NCBI GenBank assembly: GCA_015654495.1
Contig: JAATGW010000619.1
Location: 1-8,641, forward strand
Reading direction: 5' to 3'
Source of the DNA: Chitinophagales bacterium
GTDB taxonomy: Bacteria; Bacteroidota; Bacteroidia; Chitinophagales; Chitinophagaceae
Length of the DNA: 8,641 nt
Translations under genes and position numbers: made by a program
Notes under the pieces: generated by a model
Databases searched by the model: none
What the model was told of the DNA's origin: nothing
What the model saw: the letters and a program-made list of their open reading frames with translations, nothing else
Part shown: piece after piece, positions 1 through 6,775 of the stretch
How the letters are laid out: every line of letters begins with the position of its first letter
Numbering within the stretch: the first letter of the stretch is position 1

Positions 1-886
1 GCACGCTTGCGGTCATGATGTGCATACAACTTGTTTACTCGGGGCTGCAAGGATTTTGAAAACACTCAGCAATCAATGGGAAGGGACGGTAAAACTGATA
101 TTTCAGCCGGGAGAAGAAAGAAATCCTGGTGGAGCAAGTATCATGATCAGGGAAGGTGTGCTTCATAATCCGGCACCTCAGGCTATTTTTGGTCTTCATG
201 TACATCCGATGATGGAAACCGGTAAACTGAGTTTCCGCCCAGGGAAAGTAATGGCAAGTGCAGACGAAATTTATATAACGGTAAGGGGTAAGGGCGGTCA
301 CGCCGCTGCGCCACACGCCACAGTCGATACTATTCTCACCGCATCTCATATTATTGTCGCCCTGCAGCAGATTGTTAGCCGTAACAGCAATCCGTTTTCA
401 CCTTCAGTGCTTTCAATCTGCTCCGTACAGGGCGGAAATACAACCAATGTGATTCCTTCTGAGGTTAAATTAATGGGTACATTCAGGGCGATGGACGAAG
501 CCTGGCGGTTTAAAGCGCATGAGCTGATCCGTCGCCTCGCAACCGCTGTAGCTGAAGGCATGGGTGCATCAATCGATTTACATATCGATGTCGGCTATCC
601 GAATGTGTATAATAATGAAGAACTTCATTTAAAAGCAGAACAGCTGGCAGAGGAATTTATGGGTAAAGAAAATGTGCTGGAAACAGAACTCAGGATGGGG
701 GCGGAAGATTTCGGTTATTATTCCCAGCAGATACCCGGATGTTTTTTCAGGCTTGGCACAGGAAATATCGAAAAAGGAATTCAGTCGGGAGTACATACCC
801 CAACATTTAATATAGATGAATCCGCTATCCCGATCGGTGCGGGAATAATGGCCTGGTTTGGAGCAACTATAAACGTTAAACGTTGA
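1..886 (+). CDS. M20D-family metallo-amidohydrolase, 5' end missing
   Basis: Partial gene, open from the left edge to TGA 884-886. The family hydrolyses N-acyl or aromatic amide bonds of amino acids (hippurate hydrolase, N-acyl-L-amino acid amidohydrolase, IAA-amino acid hydrolase) using two metal ions. The first visible codons give HACGHDVH (2-25), the M20D metal site with its Cys and His. GEE at 110-118 supplies the catalytic and metal Glu, LHVHP around 194-208 the next His ligand, and GVHTPTF around 788-808 the final His ligand. About 294 residues are present; the family is usually near 390-400, so roughly 100 N-terminal residues lie outside. All expected ligands in the visible part are intact. 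The last codons (NVKR-stop) are formed by an AACGTT heptad array. It converges on the gene at 915-1319. No export signal can be judged. Family call firm, substrate unknown. Confidence 0.93.
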   Translation, partial: HACGHDVHTTCLLGAARILKTLSNQWEGTVKLIFQPGEERNPGGASIMIREGVLHNPAPQAIFGLHVHPMMETGKLSFRPGKVMASADEIYITVRGKGGHAAAPHATVDTILTASHIIVALQQIVSRNSNPFSPSVLSICSVQGGNTTNVIPSEVKLMGTFRAMDEAWRFKAHELIRRLATAVAEGMGASIDLHIDVGYPNVYNNEELHLKAEQLAEEFMGKENVLETELRMGAEDFGYYSQQIPGCFFRLGTGNIEKGIQSGVHTPTFNIDESAIPIGAGIMAWFGATINVKR

Positions 887-901
887 ACGTTTAACGTTTA
901 T
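869..901. repeat. 33-bp perfect palindrome of NAACGTT heptads between convergent genes
   Basis: Arms 869-884 and 886-901 are perfect reverse complements (16 bp) around the single base G885. The same stretch reads as four heptads of form NAACGTT (871-877, 878-884, 885-891, 892-898); because AACGTT is itself a palindrome, the array folds on itself. It overlaps the stop codon of the amidohydrolase (884-886) and ends 13 nt before the end of the convergent gene at 915. It could act as a bidirectional transcription barrier or cruciform. It is AT-rich and lacks a clear T-tract, so a classical intrinsic terminator is not assured. Confidence 0.8.
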
Positions 902-914
902 CGTAAGCAGATAA

Positions 915-1319
915 TTAGTTGATAGCGAGTACTTCCAATTTTTCTTCGGTGTGGCGCTTAACTTTAAAAGTTTTGCTGTCCACCAGTTTCTTGTCCTGGA
1001 TCACTTCAAAATCAAAGGCATCACTTTCAAAAAGAGATAATTTAAATCTCTTCAGATAAGTATCACCTTTAGCCCACTCTCTGAATACGATAGAACCTGA
1101 TTCGTCGCGTATTACTACAAGGAAGGGTGATGTTGATTTGTTGATGATCGCGAGATCCAGTAAAGCGTTCCCGACAGTGGTCTCTTTTACTTTTATATCA
1201 GAAACAATATTTCCTGTAGATTGAACAACCTGCTGGGCATTAGCTCCCAATACAAATGCACCGGTAACAATAGCTGTTGCAAAGAATGATTTCAATGTTT
1301 TTCCTGTAATCTGTTTCAT
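915..1319 (-). CDS. Small secreted protein of unknown function
   Basis: Encodes 134 residues. The N-terminus is a classic Sec signal peptide: Lys residues at 2, 7 and 10, a hydrophobic stretch at about 12-25, then GANA before QQ, so cleavage is likely after Ala28. The mature part (~106 residues) alternates hydrophobic and polar residues, suggesting a small beta-rich fold, and ends in a Lys/Glu-rich segment. It has no Cys and no catalytic motif I recognise. The ATG at 1317-1319 is supported by the signal peptide directly after it. The gene is monocistronic, converging on the amidohydrolase and followed upstream by a long gene-poor region. I do not recognise the family; an envelope or periplasmic role is inferred from the signal peptide only. 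Confidence 0.8.
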   Translation of the reverse strand: MKQITGKTLKSFFATAIVTGAFVLGANAQQVVQSTGNIVSDIKVKETTVGNALLDLAIINKSTSPFLVVIRDESGSIVFREWAKGDTYLKRFKLSLFESDAFDFEVIQDKKLVDSKTFKVKRHTEEKLEVLAIN

Positions 1320-1368
1320 AACTGTAATGATTTAAATTGATGAATAAATTGTTTTGCATGCACCTCCC

Positions 1369-1394
1369 TGCCATTTATTTTTGGCATTTTTTTT
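1369..1394 (+). terminator. Possible weak hairpin plus T8
   Basis: TGCCA (1369-1373) and TGGCA (1382-1386) form a 5-bp stem with an 8-nt loop, followed directly by eight T (1387-1394). This is the geometry of a rho-independent terminator reading rightwards. The stem is short and no annotated + strand gene ends nearby: it lies in the 5' region of the minus-strand gene at 915-1319. It could stop antisense read-through from the amidohydrolase transcript, or be chance in AT-rich DNA. Confidence 0.2.
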
Positions 1395-1934
1395 AATCGG
1401 GTGGATGCTATTTTCAGTTATGCAAGGTCGTTAGCTGACAAAGGTTGTCCTCCAGGCTTTTCAGCTTGTTGGCGTTGAAGCCTATCGGAGCAGGTCGTTG
1501 TGAGGCGAAACAATCAGTAGAAAATGGCCATTCATTGGCGAAAGCAGAACGCTGGTACAGCAGCTGTGTTCAGATTCATGAATATCTGAAATGAAGATCA
1601 TCAAATATACTACTAAAACGTTTAAGTAAAAGGGAAATTGTTGGGTTAATAATTTCTTAACATTGGCAGACAGGCAGGAGGTAGAAGGCAGTCTCACTAT
1701 CAGCGCGACGCTAATGTTTTAGTGAAAAATAACTTGAACATTTAAACCAGTGACCAGGGGTAAGCAGATTAGAAAATTCTTTCATGATCGATTTTCGTAT
1801 ATAGTTTTTCAGCCGGGAAGACGGAATGGCGGGATGACGAAGACATACACGATGTTTTTTTATCCAGCCTGGCTTTCCGGCTCCCCGCCTTTCCGGCAAA
1901 AGAAGGAAGTTATATAGTAGGAGGAAACAGCCGT
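1395..1934. other. Gene-poor intergenic stretch
   Basis: About 540 nt without a gene I can support. Short open frames exist on the minus strand (1482-1697 and 1711-1899) but look like chance: no family resemblance, no convincing start region, odd composition. A minus-strand frame open at 1414-1569 reads more protein-like (see findings) but has no ATG. AGGTCGTT occurs twice (1425-1432, 1492-1499). A long-range inverted repeat spans 1812-1897. A TATATTTG box on the minus strand (1602-1609) fits the Bacteroidetes -7 consensus, but no -33 TTG lies at the right distance and it is ~280 nt from the start at 1319. No tRNA-like structure was noticed. Confidence 0.5.
1812..1897. repeat. Inverted repeat, 13-nt arms with long loop
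   Basis: The left arm 1812-1824 (GCCGGGAAGACGG) can pair with the right arm 1885-1897 (CCGCCTTTCCGGC) at 12 of 13 positions, counting one G-T/U pair; the exception is A1821 opposite C. GCCGGAAAG occurs twice on the minus strand inside the right part (1889-1897 and 1874-1882). On the minus strand the loop carries CTGGAT and, further on, CGTCATCCCGCC. These words recall bacterial interspersed palindromes built on GTCATTCCCGC/CTGGAT; that resemblance is from memory. It lies just downstream of the lipoprotein gene (1935-2390, minus), so it could sit in that transcript's 3' end. Confidence 0.45.
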
Positions 1935-2390
1935 TTAACGATCGGAGATCTTCTCATACTCCAGCTGATGTCCGGAATCAAAAGCGAAGCATCCGGAAAT
2001 ATAGCTGAGTTTATTTCCAACAATTCTGATATACTTTTTTGGATCATTGGGATTACCATCATAAATGAGCAGATGAGTGAAATCTTCCGAAATAAAATCA
2101 GTGCATACATTTACCGCGGCGTTATTATCTACTTCAAGATGGTACTTTCCGGTTTGCTTTAATGTATCAGCTTCAATGACTCTGTAATCGGTTTTTGTAA
2201 ATTCAAGTCTGTGGCCATTTCCTTTTTTAAATGGAAACACACCTGCCTGTCCTGAAGCTTCCCGCAGTTCCCAGATCCCCGGAAGGTAAACCACGGGGTT
2301 CACCTCCTTCTCAGTTTTGTCCTTACTGCAATTAGCCAATGTGGTAACAATAATAGCAAGCAGGAACAGTATCAGTGGATTTCTTCGCAT
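1935..2390 (-). CDS. Lipocalin-like lipoprotein
   Basis: I start it at the ATG of 2388-2390 (151 residues). An in-frame ATG 21 codons further out (2451-2453) would bury the signal peptide behind an unlikely polar leader. From the chosen start the protein opens with RR, a hydrophobic core and the lipobox LANC with Cys21, so lipidation and membrane anchoring are expected. The mature part has G-I-W at 38-40 followed by repeated beta-strand-like stretches ending around 145, like the lipocalin-like domains common in Bacteroidota lipoproteins. Cys96 and Cys134 could form a disulfide. A minus-strand CATTTTTG (2414-2421) with TTTCG about 17-19 nt upstream is a weak match to the Bacteroidetes promoter. 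It is divergent from maeB (109 nt apart). Ligand unknown. Confidence 0.82.
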   Translation of the reverse strand: MRRNPLILFLLAIIVTTLANCSKDKTEKEVNPVVYLPGIWELREASGQAGVFPFKKGNGHRLEFTKTDYRVIEADTLKQTGKYHLEVDNNAAVNVCTDFISEDFTHLLIYDGNPNDPKKYIRIVGNKLSYISGCFAFDSGHQLEYEKISDR

Positions 2391-2499
2391 TGCAACTAAT
2401 TTTGAAGTGCTGACAAAAATGAATTCCGTACCGTTGCACGAAATACCCTTCAAATACCGCTTTTGGGTAATTTCTTATATTGCCACTTAATTCAACATA

Positions 2500-3108
2500 A
2501 TGCAAAAAGATCTTCGAAGAGAACAGGCGCTTGAATACCATGCCAAGGGGCGACCAGGAAAGATTGAGGTAATTCCTACAAAAGAAGCGAAAACGCAACG
2601 CGATTTATCGCTGGCCTACTCACCCGGCGTGGCCGAGCCATGTATGGAAATTTTTCACAACATCGAAAATGTATACAAATACACTGCAAAAGGAAACCTT
2701 GTTGCTGTAATAAGCAATGGCACAGCCGTACTTGGCCTGGGCGATATAGGTCCGGAAGCAGGTAAACCCGTGATGGAAGGAAAGGGTGTATTATTCAAAA
2801 TATTTGCTGATATCGATGTATTTGATATTGAGATCAGGGAAAAAGATCCTGATAAGTTCGTAGAAATTGTAAAAGCACTGGAGCCAACCTTCGGCGGTGT
2901 GAACCTGGAAGATATAAAAGCTCCCGAATGTTTTCATATAGAGCAACGCCTGAAAGCAGAGATGAATATTCCTGTAATGCATGATGATCAGCATGGAACA
3001 GCGATCATCAGTGCCGCTGCACTGCTTAACGCACTCGAAATTCAGAATAAAAAAATCGGCGAGGTAAATATCCTGGTGAATGGTGCAGGAGCAGCCGCAA
3101 TTGCATGA
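2500..3108 (+). CDS. Malic enzyme N-terminal fragment (catalytic domain)
   Basis: This is the 202-residue product if the TGA at 3106-3108 is read as stop. It contains the malic catalytic core with every residue I would expect: the Tyr40 region (SLAYSPGVAEPC), EGK with Lys95 as general base, NLED with Glu137 and Asp138 as metal ligands, and MHDDQHGTA with Asp162/Asp163. The NAD-binding domain begins at about 165 and is cut right after its glycine-rich loop, so this piece alone should not bind dinucleotide and would probably be inactive or unstable. The start ATG at 2500 agrees with the family N-terminus. The 109-nt divergent region upstream shows no convincing promoter. Confidence 0.7.
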   Translation: MQKDLRREQALEYHAKGRPGKIEVIPTKEAKTQRDLSLAYSPGVAEPCMEIFHNIENVYKYTAKGNLVAVISNGTAVLGLGDIGPEAGKPVMEGKGVLFKIFADIDVFDIEIREKDPDKFVEIVKALEPTFGGVNLEDIKAPECFHIEQRLKAEMNIPVMHDDQHGTAIISAAALLNALEIQNKKIGEVNILVNGAGAAAIA

Positions 3109-3120
3109 ATTGATTTATAT

Positions 3121-4845
3121 GTGGCGCTCGGTGCTGACGCTTCCAGAGTTCGTATGTTTGATTCAAAAGGATTAATACATAAGGGCCGCAACGACCTCGA
3201 CGAACGCAAAATAAAATATGCCGTTGAAGCCAGTGACCTTGAATTTGAACAGGCTTTTGAAGGCGCTGATGTTTTTATCGGATTGAGCAAAGGCAATGTG
3301 GTTTCTGAAACCATGGTTCAGGCGATGGCAGCGCGACCGATCGTATTCGCAATGGCCAATCCCGATCCGGAAATCACCTGGGAAAAAGCCACCGCTGCGC
3401 GTAAAGATGTGATCATGGCAACCGGTCGTTCCGATTACCCCAACCAGGTAAATAATGTACTCGGCTTTCCCTATATCTTCCGTGGTGCTCTTGACGTTCG
3501 CGCAACCGGCATCAACGAAGCAATGAAACTGGCTGCAGTGAAAGCATTAGCGGACCTTGCTAAAACGCCTGTGCCGGATATTGTAAACATGGCCTACAAC
3601 GAAACAGCCCTTAGTTTCAATGCCAATTATATTATCCCCAAACCGCTTGATCCACGTCTGCTGGAAACCGTATCACCGGCAGTTGCCCGCGCAGCCATGG
3701 AAAGCGGTCTGGCCCAAAAACCAATCGCAGACTGGGAAGCATATTCAATTGCTCTGAGTCAGCGGCTGGGCCACGATAACCAGCTCATGCGCGCAATCGG
3801 TTCTAAAGCAAGAAAAGATCCGCGCAGGGTTGTTTTTGCTGATGCAGAAAATATCAAAGTACTCAAGGCAGCACAGATTGCCTTTGATGAAAATATCGCC
3901 TATCCTATCCTATTAGGGGATCCGAAAAAAATCCTTGAGCTCGCTGCTGAAAGCAATATCGATCTTGAGGGGATCACCCTTATCGACCCGAAAAGTGACG
4001 AGATGGAGGAGCGCCGGAATATGTATGGCGAACTCTATTATAAGAAGAGACAGAGACGCGGAGTGAACTATTATGAGGTGTTCAAAAAAATGAAAGACCG
4101 TACTCATTTCGGCTGTATGATGGTTGAAATGGGTGATGCCGATGCAATGATTTCCGGACTCAGCCGTACGTATCCCGATACGATCAGACCGGCAATCCAG
4201 ATCATCGGTACTGAAGATGGAGTGAAAAAAATCGCAGGCATGTATATCATGCTTACCAAACGCGGACCTCTTTTTCTGGCCGATACAACAGTCAACTTCA
4301 ATCCCACAGCGGAAGAAATTGCTGACATCACTTTAATGGTTGCGCGTGAAGTACGCTCTTTTGGTATAACACCGAGAGTGGCTATGCTCAGCTATTCCAA
4401 TTTCGGCAGCAGTGATACAAAAGAAGCCATCATTATGCGTGAAGCAAGGGTGCTCGTAAAGCAAAGGAGTCCTAACCTTGTTGTGGACGGGGAAATTCAG
4501 GCTATCATGGCATTTAATAAAGAAATTATCAGGGAAAATTACCCATTCTCTGAACTTGCGATGGATGGTGATGTGAATACGCTGATATTCCCGAATCTGA
4601 GCGCGGGAAATATCGCCTACAATCTTTTACAGGAAGTAGGTGGCGCTGATTCAATCGGACCTATTCTTCTTGGCCTGAAAAAACCAGTGCATGTGCTTCA
4701 GCTAGGCTCTTCCGTTAGAAGTATACTGAATATGGTTTTGATTGCCGTGGTAGATTCACAATCAAAAAATCCCAAAGAGAACATCATCGGGAATGCTCAT
4801 CATGATGTTGTGCCTGATACATTGACAAATGAGGTTATTCACTAG
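3121..4845 (+). CDS. Malic enzyme C-terminal fragment (NAD-binding plus PTA-like domains)
   Basis: This is the possible restart product, 574 residues, from GTG 3121-3123, 12 nt after the TGA. No ribosome-binding site is visible, so the GTG is probably just Val208 of the full protein. The fragment carries the rest of the Rossmann domain (ANPDPEITWEKA; GRSDYPNQVNNVLGF near 3424-3470; FRGALDVRATGINEAMK) and the full PTA-like domain from about 3820, including SGLSRTYPDTIRPA from 4153. It lacks the GxGxxA loop and the catalytic domain and should not work alone. The downstream conserved hypothetical starts 16 nt after the stop, which suggests a shared transcript. Confidence 0.65.
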   Translation: MALGADASRVRMFDSKGLIHKGRNDLDERKIKYAVEASDLEFEQAFEGADVFIGLSKGNVVSETMVQAMAARPIVFAMANPDPEITWEKATAARKDVIMATGRSDYPNQVNNVLGFPYIFRGALDVRATGINEAMKLAAVKALADLAKTPVPDIVNMAYNETALSFNANYIIPKPLDPRLLETVSPAVARAAMESGLAQKPIADWEAYSIALSQRLGHDNQLMRAIGSKARKDPRRVVFADAENIKVLKAAQIAFDENIAYPILLGDPKKILELAAESNIDLEGITLIDPKSDEMEERRNMYGELYYKKRQRRGVNYYEVFKKMKDRTHFGCMMVEMGDADAMISGLSRTYPDTIRPAIQIIGTEDGVKKIAGMYIMLTKRGPLFLADTTVNFNPTAEEIADITLMVAREVRSFGITPRVAMLSYSNFGSSDTKEAIIMREARVLVKQRSPNLVVDGEIQAIMAFNKEIIRENYPFSELAMDGDVNTLIFPNLSAGNIAYNLLQEVGGADSIGPILLGLKKPVHVLQLGSSVRSILNMVLIAVVDSQSKNPKENIIGNAHHDVVPDTLTNEVIH

Positions 4846-4860
4846 TGGCAACGCGTTTCA

Positions 4861-5963
4861 ATGAAAAGTTCCAAATCCGGAAAGATCACTGGTGTCTTTC
4901 CGGTTAAAATATTTCTACAATCGAGGGAAGCAACGAACATATCTCAAGGAAAAAACCAAGCTATCCGGTTAGCGGAGATTTCAAAGCCTATCTGAACCGG
5001 TATGGGCGTGAAACAAATCTTCCTGTAAGTTATCTTTCCCTGAAACATTATAATGCGGCCGTTCCGCTGTATGACCTCACGGGTAAGGATACTTTATGGG
5101 AAACGGTTTTTTACAATCCATCGGTTGGGGATGAAATTCATCATGGTCTCAAACGTATCTATTCCCTCCTGAAGTCCAGTGGTCATACGGAAGCTGAAGA
5201 ACACCTGCATATTGAAAGGATAGACTATTGCGTTTTTGGGAATTCGAAGCCCTTCCGGATCAAGATCGTCAATAACTATAATGAGGTTCATGACTACTTC
5301 TATGTAAAAGTGGCCGATTCATCGCGGATCTGGGGCCTGGAGCTCGAACACCTTTTATCGCCCTACAGGATAAATTATATCGTTGACGATCAGACGCTGA
5401 TTGAAGAACATATCTCCGGAATTCCTGGAGATGTTTTTATTGAGAACTACCTCGGCCGCCCTGAATTTAATCCGCGCAGGATCGCAAAAGAATTTGTGAA
5501 GTTCAATGAACGCTGCCTGATGCGCCTGCTGGGTGATATGCGCAGTTACAATTTCGTTTTTGACATCAGCCAGGATTTTGATGATATACAGTTCCGGATA
5601 CGTTGCATTGATTTTGATCAGCAGGCTTACGAAGGGCGCAAGAATATTTATCTGCCGCAGTTTTTCAAAGAAAATAAAATTTTCGTGCAAATGGTACAGC
5701 AGCACCTTCATCCCGATGTGATAACACAATACCGGATGGAGGAAAGGTCGGTTTTCTCAAAACGGGTAAGGGCTGAAATGGAAAGGTTGGACGATTTGTA
5801 CCTGGTTCTGCGGGAAGATCGTTTTTCAACTCCCGAAAAAATTCAGCAGCTCGCAACAGAACTGAGTATTTACCACAACAATCCCGCATTGATGCAATGC
5901 AGCACCATGGCACAATTGTTACAGATGCATATGAATGAGTTCATAGCGGCAGATCTTAAATAA
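4861..5963 (+). pseudogene. Conserved hypothetical protein, frameshifted near codon 20
   Basis: From 4908 to the TAA at 5961-5963 one frame is open for 351 codons and reads as ordinary protein throughout, yet it has no ATG, GTG or TTG before GTG 5310. A good start lies in another frame: ATG 4861, 16 nt after maeB, reads MKSSKSGKITGVFPVKIFLQ and would then run to a stop at 4993. Joining that leader to the main frame at about 4919-4923 (IEGSNEHISRKKPSYPV follows) gives a ~368-residue protein like ones I recall in Chitinophagaceae, with about 4 nt missing. Loss of one ATC-containing 4-mer (caATCnATCgag to caATCgag) would explain it. The protein is soluble-looking and acidic, with no signal peptide, membrane segment or known catalytic motif. 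If translated from GTG 5310 it would lack its first ~150 residues. Function unknown. Confidence 0.72.
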
Positions 5964-5980
5964 CCCTGCTTTCTTTTACT

Positions 5981-5988
5981 TATTTTTG
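5981..5988 (+). promoter_or_regulatory. Possible Bacteroidetes -7 box (TATTTTTG) before the mlaE-like gene
   Basis: TATTTTTG matches the TAnnTTTG consensus of the primary Bacteroidetes sigma factor and ends 16 nt before the ATG at 6005, implying a very short leader. No TTG is present at the expected ~19-21 nt upstream (sequence there is TTAAATA), so only half of the promoter is supported. If real, it would let the transporter genes be transcribed independently of the damaged genes upstream. Confidence 0.3.
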
Positions 5989-6004
5989 TCCCTAAACCAT
6001 TTGC

Positions 6005-6742
6005 ATGTCGTTTTTCACACATCTGGGCAGATTTTTACTAATGATAAAAGGGATGTTCACCCGCCCTGAAAATTTTAAGATGTACTGGAAAGAGCTCATG
6101 CACCAATGTGTTGAACTTGGTCTGGGCTCATTAGGTATCATTGCTGTTATCTCTGTTTTCATAGGTGCGGTATCAACAGTTCAAACAGCATACCAGCTGG
6201 TGAGTCCGTTGATCCCCAGGTCAACTATTGCTCAGATTGTCCGTGATACCATTATACTTGAATTTGCGCCTACGCTCAGCTGTATCGTACTGGCAGGTGT
6301 CATTGGCAGTAAGATCGCAAGCGAACTCGGGAATATGCGGGTGAGTGAACAGATCGACGCCCTGGAGATTATGGGCATTAATACCAAGGCATACCTTGTT
6401 GCCCCCAAAATACTGGCCTGCCTTATCATGATTCCGCTCCTGGTTGTTATCGCAATGGTACTCGGTATATGGGGCGGCCGATTTGCCGGAACTGCCGCGA
6501 ATATTCTTTCCAATGTGGCATTTGACCGCGGTCTGCTTTCAGGATTTCTTGCTTACAACGTATTTTTTGCCATCATCAAAGCCTATACATTTGCCTTTAT
6601 TATTTCCGGAGTACCTGCTTACTATGGATATAATGTACAGGGAGGTGCATTGGAAATAGGAAGGGCCAGTACTTCGGCTGTGGTTACCAGTTGTATCATG
6701 ATTTTGCTGGCTGATTATCTGCTTGCAGCGATTTTGTTATAA
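6005..6742 (+). CDS. mlaE: MlaE/YrbE-family ABC transporter permease
   Basis: A 245-residue inner-membrane protein with the hallmarks of the MlaE permease family, the membrane core of MCE-type transporters that move phospholipids between membranes. There is an N-terminal amphipathic segment, then hydrophobic stretches at about 41-63, 86-104, 136-156, 184-204 and 224-245. The family signature ELGNMRVSEQIDALEIMGI occupies 107-125, followed by the YLVAPKILA segment, and GVPAYYGYNVQGGALEIGRA stands near 202-221. Length is normal (~245-260). The ATG at 6005 fits the family N-terminus. The MlaF-like ATPase gene begins 33 nt downstream, and the two should form one complex. No lesion seen. The symbol is by homology; the physiological substrate in this organism is not shown. 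Confidence 0.93.
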   Translation: MSFFTHLGRFLLMIKGMFTRPENFKMYWKELMHQCVELGLGSLGIIAVISVFIGAVSTVQTAYQLVSPLIPRSTIAQIVRDTIILEFAPTLSCIVLAGVIGSKIASELGNMRVSEQIDALEIMGINTKAYLVAPKILACLIMIPLLVVIAMVLGIWGGRFAGTAANILSNVAFDRGLLSGFLAYNVFFAIIKAYTFAFIISGVPAYYGYNVQGGALEIGRASTSAVVTSCIMILLADYLLAAILL

Positions 6743-6775
6743 TTATTTTGATATTTGAAAAGGAAATAAAGGCTG

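Larger units (their letters stand above)
2500..4845 (+). pseudogene. maeB: NADP-dependent malic enzyme with PTA domain (MaeB type), interrupted by in-frame TGA
   Basis: The whole frame is 781 codons plus stop, close to the ~760 of E. coli MaeB, and needs only one correction: TGA at 3106-3108 (codon 203). The enzyme decarboxylates malate oxidatively to pyruvate with NAD(P)+, in the cytoplasm. Three domains follow in order: malic catalytic domain (codons ~15-160), Rossmann NAD(P)-binding domain (~165-430, Gly-rich GAGAAA just before the TGA) and a phosphate acetyl/butyryltransferase-like domain (~440-775), which in this class is regarded as regulatory rather than a working transacetylase. Both flanks of the TGA read as normal family sequence in the same frame (IA-stop-IDLYVALGA; I recall IACLNLLVALG in E. 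coli), so TGA stands for an expected Cys. No other lesion was seen. It may be a true nonsense mutation, a base-call error, or recoding; I favour the first two. Confidence 0.85.

Noticed and set aside
1646..1666. GTTAA...TTAAC inverted repeat as an operator
   Set aside because: Five-bp AT-rich arms are expected by chance here, and no promoter or regulator gene is adjacent.
1482..1899. Short minus-strand open frames at 1482-1697 and 1711-1899 as genes
   Set aside because: Their translations show no domain or signal pattern and have unusual composition; the second overlaps the inverted repeat.
1968..2162. Plus-strand 64-codon frame
   Set aside because: It is fully antisense to the lipocalin-like lipoprotein, which has a clear lipobox and domain.
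2391..2453. Upstream in-frame ATG (2453) as start of the lipoprotein
   Set aside because: It would add 21 polar residues ahead of the signal peptide and move the lipobox Cys to position 42, which is atypical.
3109..3150. Possible SECIS element after the TGA
   Set aside because: Only weak pairing (GCG with CGC around an 11-nt loop) is seen and no GGUCU-like apical loop; not enough to claim selenocysteine insertion.
2500..4845. TGA reassigned to a sense codon in this organism
   Set aside because: The amidohydrolase and the DUF4198 gene both end properly at TGA, Trp is encoded by TGG throughout, and no other gene has an internal TGA.
4877..4903. Perfect 9-bp hairpin (CCGGAAAGA / TCTTTCCGG) just after maeB, a candidate terminator
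   Set aside because: It lies inside the conserved coding start of the next gene (S-G-K-I-T-G-V-F-P-V) and is not followed by a T-tract. The pairing is probably a by-product of codons, though it may affect mRNA folding.
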